DNA of 64,000 bases, taken from positions 186,001-250,000 of the forward strand of contig NZ_WHUF01000001.1 in the NCBI RefSeq assembly GCF_009380165.1, given 5' to 3'. Position 1 is the stretch's first letter, and every line of letters starts with the position of its first letter. Shown here piece by piece: positions 62,079 to 64,000 of the stretch. The position numbers and the translations under genes are program-made. The stretch is from Rugamonas rivuli (GTDB lineage: Bacteria; Pseudomonadota; Gammaproteobacteria; Burkholderiales; Burkholderiaceae_D). Under the pieces are notes generated by a model. The model was not told the origin of the DNA and did not search any database. It was given only the letters and a program-made list of their open reading frames with translations.

Positions 62079-62117
62079 ATGTCCCATATCGCCTACCGGC
62101 GCATCACGCCGTGCTGA
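62079..62117 (+). CDS. Possible 12-codon leader overlapping narX
   Basis: ATG with a strong GGAG ribosome site encodes MSHIAYRRITPC and stops at TGA 62115-62117, just inside the narX frame, whose candidate GTG at 62111 overlaps it. It may couple translation or mark the true narX start after a frameshift. It is supported only by the ribosome site. Confidence 0.35.
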   Translation: MSHIAYRRITPC

Positions 62118-64000
62118 AGCCGATGCTGTTCGCCGGCTGGCAGAAACTGTCGACCCGCATCGTTGGCCTGCTGCTGAGTTTTCTGGCGGTCGCCCTGATG
62201 GTGATCGGCGCCACGCTTTTGCTGTCGTGGCAACTCGAAGGCAGCGCCGCCGCGATCAATGTGGCCGGCAGTTTGCGCATGGACAGCTATCGCCTGGCGA
62301 TGCTGGCGATGCAAGTGGAAAACGGCGGCGACCGCAAGGCCGCAAGTGCGCAACTGGATGCCCAGCTGGGCCGCATCGACAACACGATGGCGCTGCTGCG
62401 GCGCGGCGATCCGCAACGCCCGCTGTTCCTGCCGCCGACCGCCGCGATCCGCACCGCTTATGGCGAGGTCGAGCAGCAGTGGCGCAGCGTGCTGGCGCCG
62501 CCGGTGCGCGCGCTGGCGGCGGCCGAAGCCGTGCCGGTCACGCACCTGCAACTGGTCCGGGAGCGCACCGAGGAGTTCGTGCAGCGTGTGGACGGACTGG
62601 TGCAGCGCATCGAGCGCGACAGCGAAAGCCGCACCTTCTGGCTGCGTGCTTCGCAACTGTCCCTGCTGGCGCTGGCCCTGGTGGGCACGGTCAGCATCAT
62701 CTACCTGTTGTTCGACATGATCGTGGCGCCGGTGACGCGTCTGCAAGCGGGCATGGAGCGTATGCGCGAGCAGGATTTCAGCGTGCGGCTTCCGGTCGAC
62801 AGCAATGACGAATTCGGCATGCTGGCGCGCGGCTTCAACCAGATGGCCGACAAGCTCAAGGACTCCTACCAGAACCTGGAACAGCGGGTCCATCTGAAGA
62901 CCTTCGAACTTGAGCAGCAGAACCGCGAACTGGCGCTGTTGTACGACAGCGCGTCCTTCCTGCAGCAGGTGCAGTCGGCGGAGGCGATGTGCGAGGGCTT
63001 CCTGCAACGCATCAGCGAGTATTTCAAGGCCGATGGCGGCTCGGTCCGCATCCTCGACCCCAACCGCGACAACCTGCATATGCTGGTGCATTGGGGCTTG
63101 TCGGAGAAACTGGTCGAGACCGAGCGCTGCCTGAAAGTGGGCGAGTGCCTGTGCGGCGAGGCGGTGGTCAGCAAGCTGGCTGTGATCCACGACCTGCGGC
63201 GCAAGGACGACCGCAATATGCTGCAATGCCACCGCGAGGGCTTCGCGACGATTTCGATCTTCCACATCTTTGCGCAGCGCCAGCATCTGGGCTTCTTCAA
63301 TCTGCACTTCCGCGCGACGACGGTGTTTTCCGCCGCGCAGACGGCGCTCCTGGAGACGCTGGGCCAGCTTCTGGGCACGGCGATCGAGAACCAGCGCCTG
63401 CAAGGCCGCGACCGTGAGCTGGCCATTTCCGAAGAACGCAACCTGGTGGCGCAAGGCCTGCACGACAGCATCGCCCAGGGACTGAACTTCCTGAACCTGC
63501 AGGTGCAGATGCTGGAGCAGTCGCTGGAGAACCAGCGGCTGGACGAGGTGGAGAGCATCGTGCCGGCGCTGCGGGCCGGCGTCGAGGAGAGCTACCAGGA
63601 TGTACGCGAGCTGCTGCACAACTTCCGCACCCGTCTGCAAGAGGGCAACCTGGTGACATCGCTGGAAACAGTGGTCGACAAGTTCCGGCGCCAGAGCGGC
63701 ATCGCGGTCGATTTCGAGGCCGATTCCGACGGTGCGCCTTTCCCGCGCGAGCACCAGCTGCAATTGCTGTTCATCGTGCAGGAAGCGCTGTCGAACGTGC
63801 GCAAGCATTCCTCGGCCAGCCAGGTATGGGTGAGGCTGGTGGACGAGCAGGACTTTACGCTCAGCGTGCGCGACAACGGCCATGGCTTCGATCCGGCCGC
63901 GCTGGAGTCGCTGGGCGAGGCCCATGTCGGCATCAACATCATGCGCGAGCGGGCGCAGCGCATCGACGCACAGCTGCACCTGAAGTCGGCGCCGGGCGCG
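62111..64000 (+). CDS. narX: Nitrate/nitrite sensor histidine kinase NarX (3' end outside window)
   Basis: 630 codons are visible and the frame is open at the window edge. Order: transmembrane helix 1 (RIVGLLLSFLAVALMVIGATLLLSW), a periplasmic domain starting with the P-box-like NVAGSLRMDSYRLAM, helix 2 (LSLLALALVGTVSIIYLLF), HAMP, a cysteine-containing GAF-like central domain, the phospho-acceptor EERNLVAQGLHDSIAQGLNFLNLQVQML, and ATPase N and G boxes (QEALSNVRKHS, DNGHGF). Start is uncertain: GTG 62111 overlaps the leader; ATG 62123 is the next choice. NarL is presumably just beyond the window. Confidence 0.9.
   Translation, partial: MLKPMLFAGWQKLSTRIVGLLLSFLAVALMVIGATLLLSWQLEGSAAAINVAGSLRMDSYRLAMLAMQVENGGDRKAASAQLDAQLGRIDNTMALLRRGDPQRPLFLPPTAAIRTAYGEVEQQWRSVLAPPVRALAAAEAVPVTHLQLVRERTEEFVQRVDGLVQRIERDSESRTFWLRASQLSLLALALVGTVSIIYLLFDMIVAPVTRLQAGMERMREQDFSVRLPVDSNDEFGMLARGFNQMADKLKDSYQNLEQRVHLKTFELEQQNRELALLYDSASFLQQVQSAEAMCEGFLQRISEYFKADGGSVRILDPNRDNLHMLVHWGLSEKLVETERCLKVGECLCGEAVVSKLAVIHDLRRKDDRNMLQCHREGFATISIFHIFAQRQHLGFFNLHFRATTVFSAAQTALLETLGQLLGTAIENQRLQGRDRELAISEERNLVAQGLHDSIAQGLNFLNLQVQMLEQSLENQRLDEVESIVPALRAGVEESYQDVRELLHNFRTRLQEGNLVTSLETVVDKFRRQSGIAVDFEADSDGAPFPREHQLQLLFIVQEALSNVRKHSSASQVWVRLVDEQDFTLSVRDNGHGFDPAALESLGEAHVGINIMRERAQRIDAQLHLKSAPGA

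Noticed and set aside
1..64000. tRNA, rRNA, riboswitch or CRISPR array
   Set aside because: No direct-repeat/spacer pattern, cloverleaf-like segment or conserved rRNA sequence was noticed by eye; tRNAscan and Infernal were not run.

Overview
The window looks like the chromosome of a GC-rich betaproteobacterium. A member of the Oxalobacteraceae (Massilia, Duganella or Janthinobacterium type) is the most likely host. This is inferred from the base composition and from the mix of beta-type nitrate/denitrification genes, GH97/GH92 glycosidases and kynurenine-type siderophore genes. No rRNA or tRNA gene or CRISPR array was seen, and no stretch longer than 300 bases is without a gene or a described site.

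1-14.0 kb is an iron-related biosynthetic locus that matches the (thio)quinolobactin system of Pseudomonas fluorescens. The rightward arm encodes an AraC regulator, an aminotransferase (QbsB-like), a MoeB-rhodanese sulfurtransferase (QbsC), a JAMM peptidase (QbsD), a ThiS-like sulfur carrier (QbsE), tryptophan 2,3-dioxygenase, kynurenine 3-monooxygenase and a GlcG/HbpS-like protein. The leftward arm encodes a 1543-residue fusion of CoA-transferase, AMP-ligase and methyltransferase, followed by two ABC half-transporters; the second runs off the window edge. A Fur-box-like sequence lies between the arms. The expected route is tryptophan to 3-hydroxykynurenine to xanthurenate, then adenylation, O-methylation and thiocarboxylation.

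14.0-15.0 kb holds a lone gene with a cholera-toxin-like ADP-ribosyltransferase domain.

15.2-28.5 kb is a glycan (mannose) utilisation region: GH2 beta-mannosidase, GH92 alpha-mannosidase, GH97 glycosidase, two MFS transporters, a mannose isomerase/AGE epimerase and a PfkB fructokinase. Several of its intergenic regions share a GTTTACTAAA-type motif. A RAMA-domain protein sits inside this region.

28.6-37.5 kb is an anaerobic-life region. A hemerythrin/DUF2249/membrane protein/PaaX-like operon diverges from ubiU-ubiV-ubiT (O2-independent ubiquinone synthesis) around a perfect FNR box. Next come nrdG, a separately encoded 59-residue glycyl-radical domain, and nrdD, with apparent NrdR boxes. 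37.6-40.3 kb is an insertion-like patch: a HigBA toxin-antitoxin pair, an AT-richer DUF2806 gene and two small enzyme-like genes.

40.3-46.5 kb is a denitrification block: nirK (fused to cytochrome c), nirV, sco, DUF2249, quinol-type nitric oxide reductase and nsrR. 46.5-64.0 kb is the nitrate respiration block: two narK genes, hemN, a Dnr-type regulator, carbonic anhydrase, small hypotheticals, narGHJI, a parvulin, moaA and a NarX sensor that runs off the right edge. Several promoters of this block share a NarL-like 7-2-7 palindrome. Together these genes allow nitrate to be reduced as far as N2O; no nosZ is in the window.
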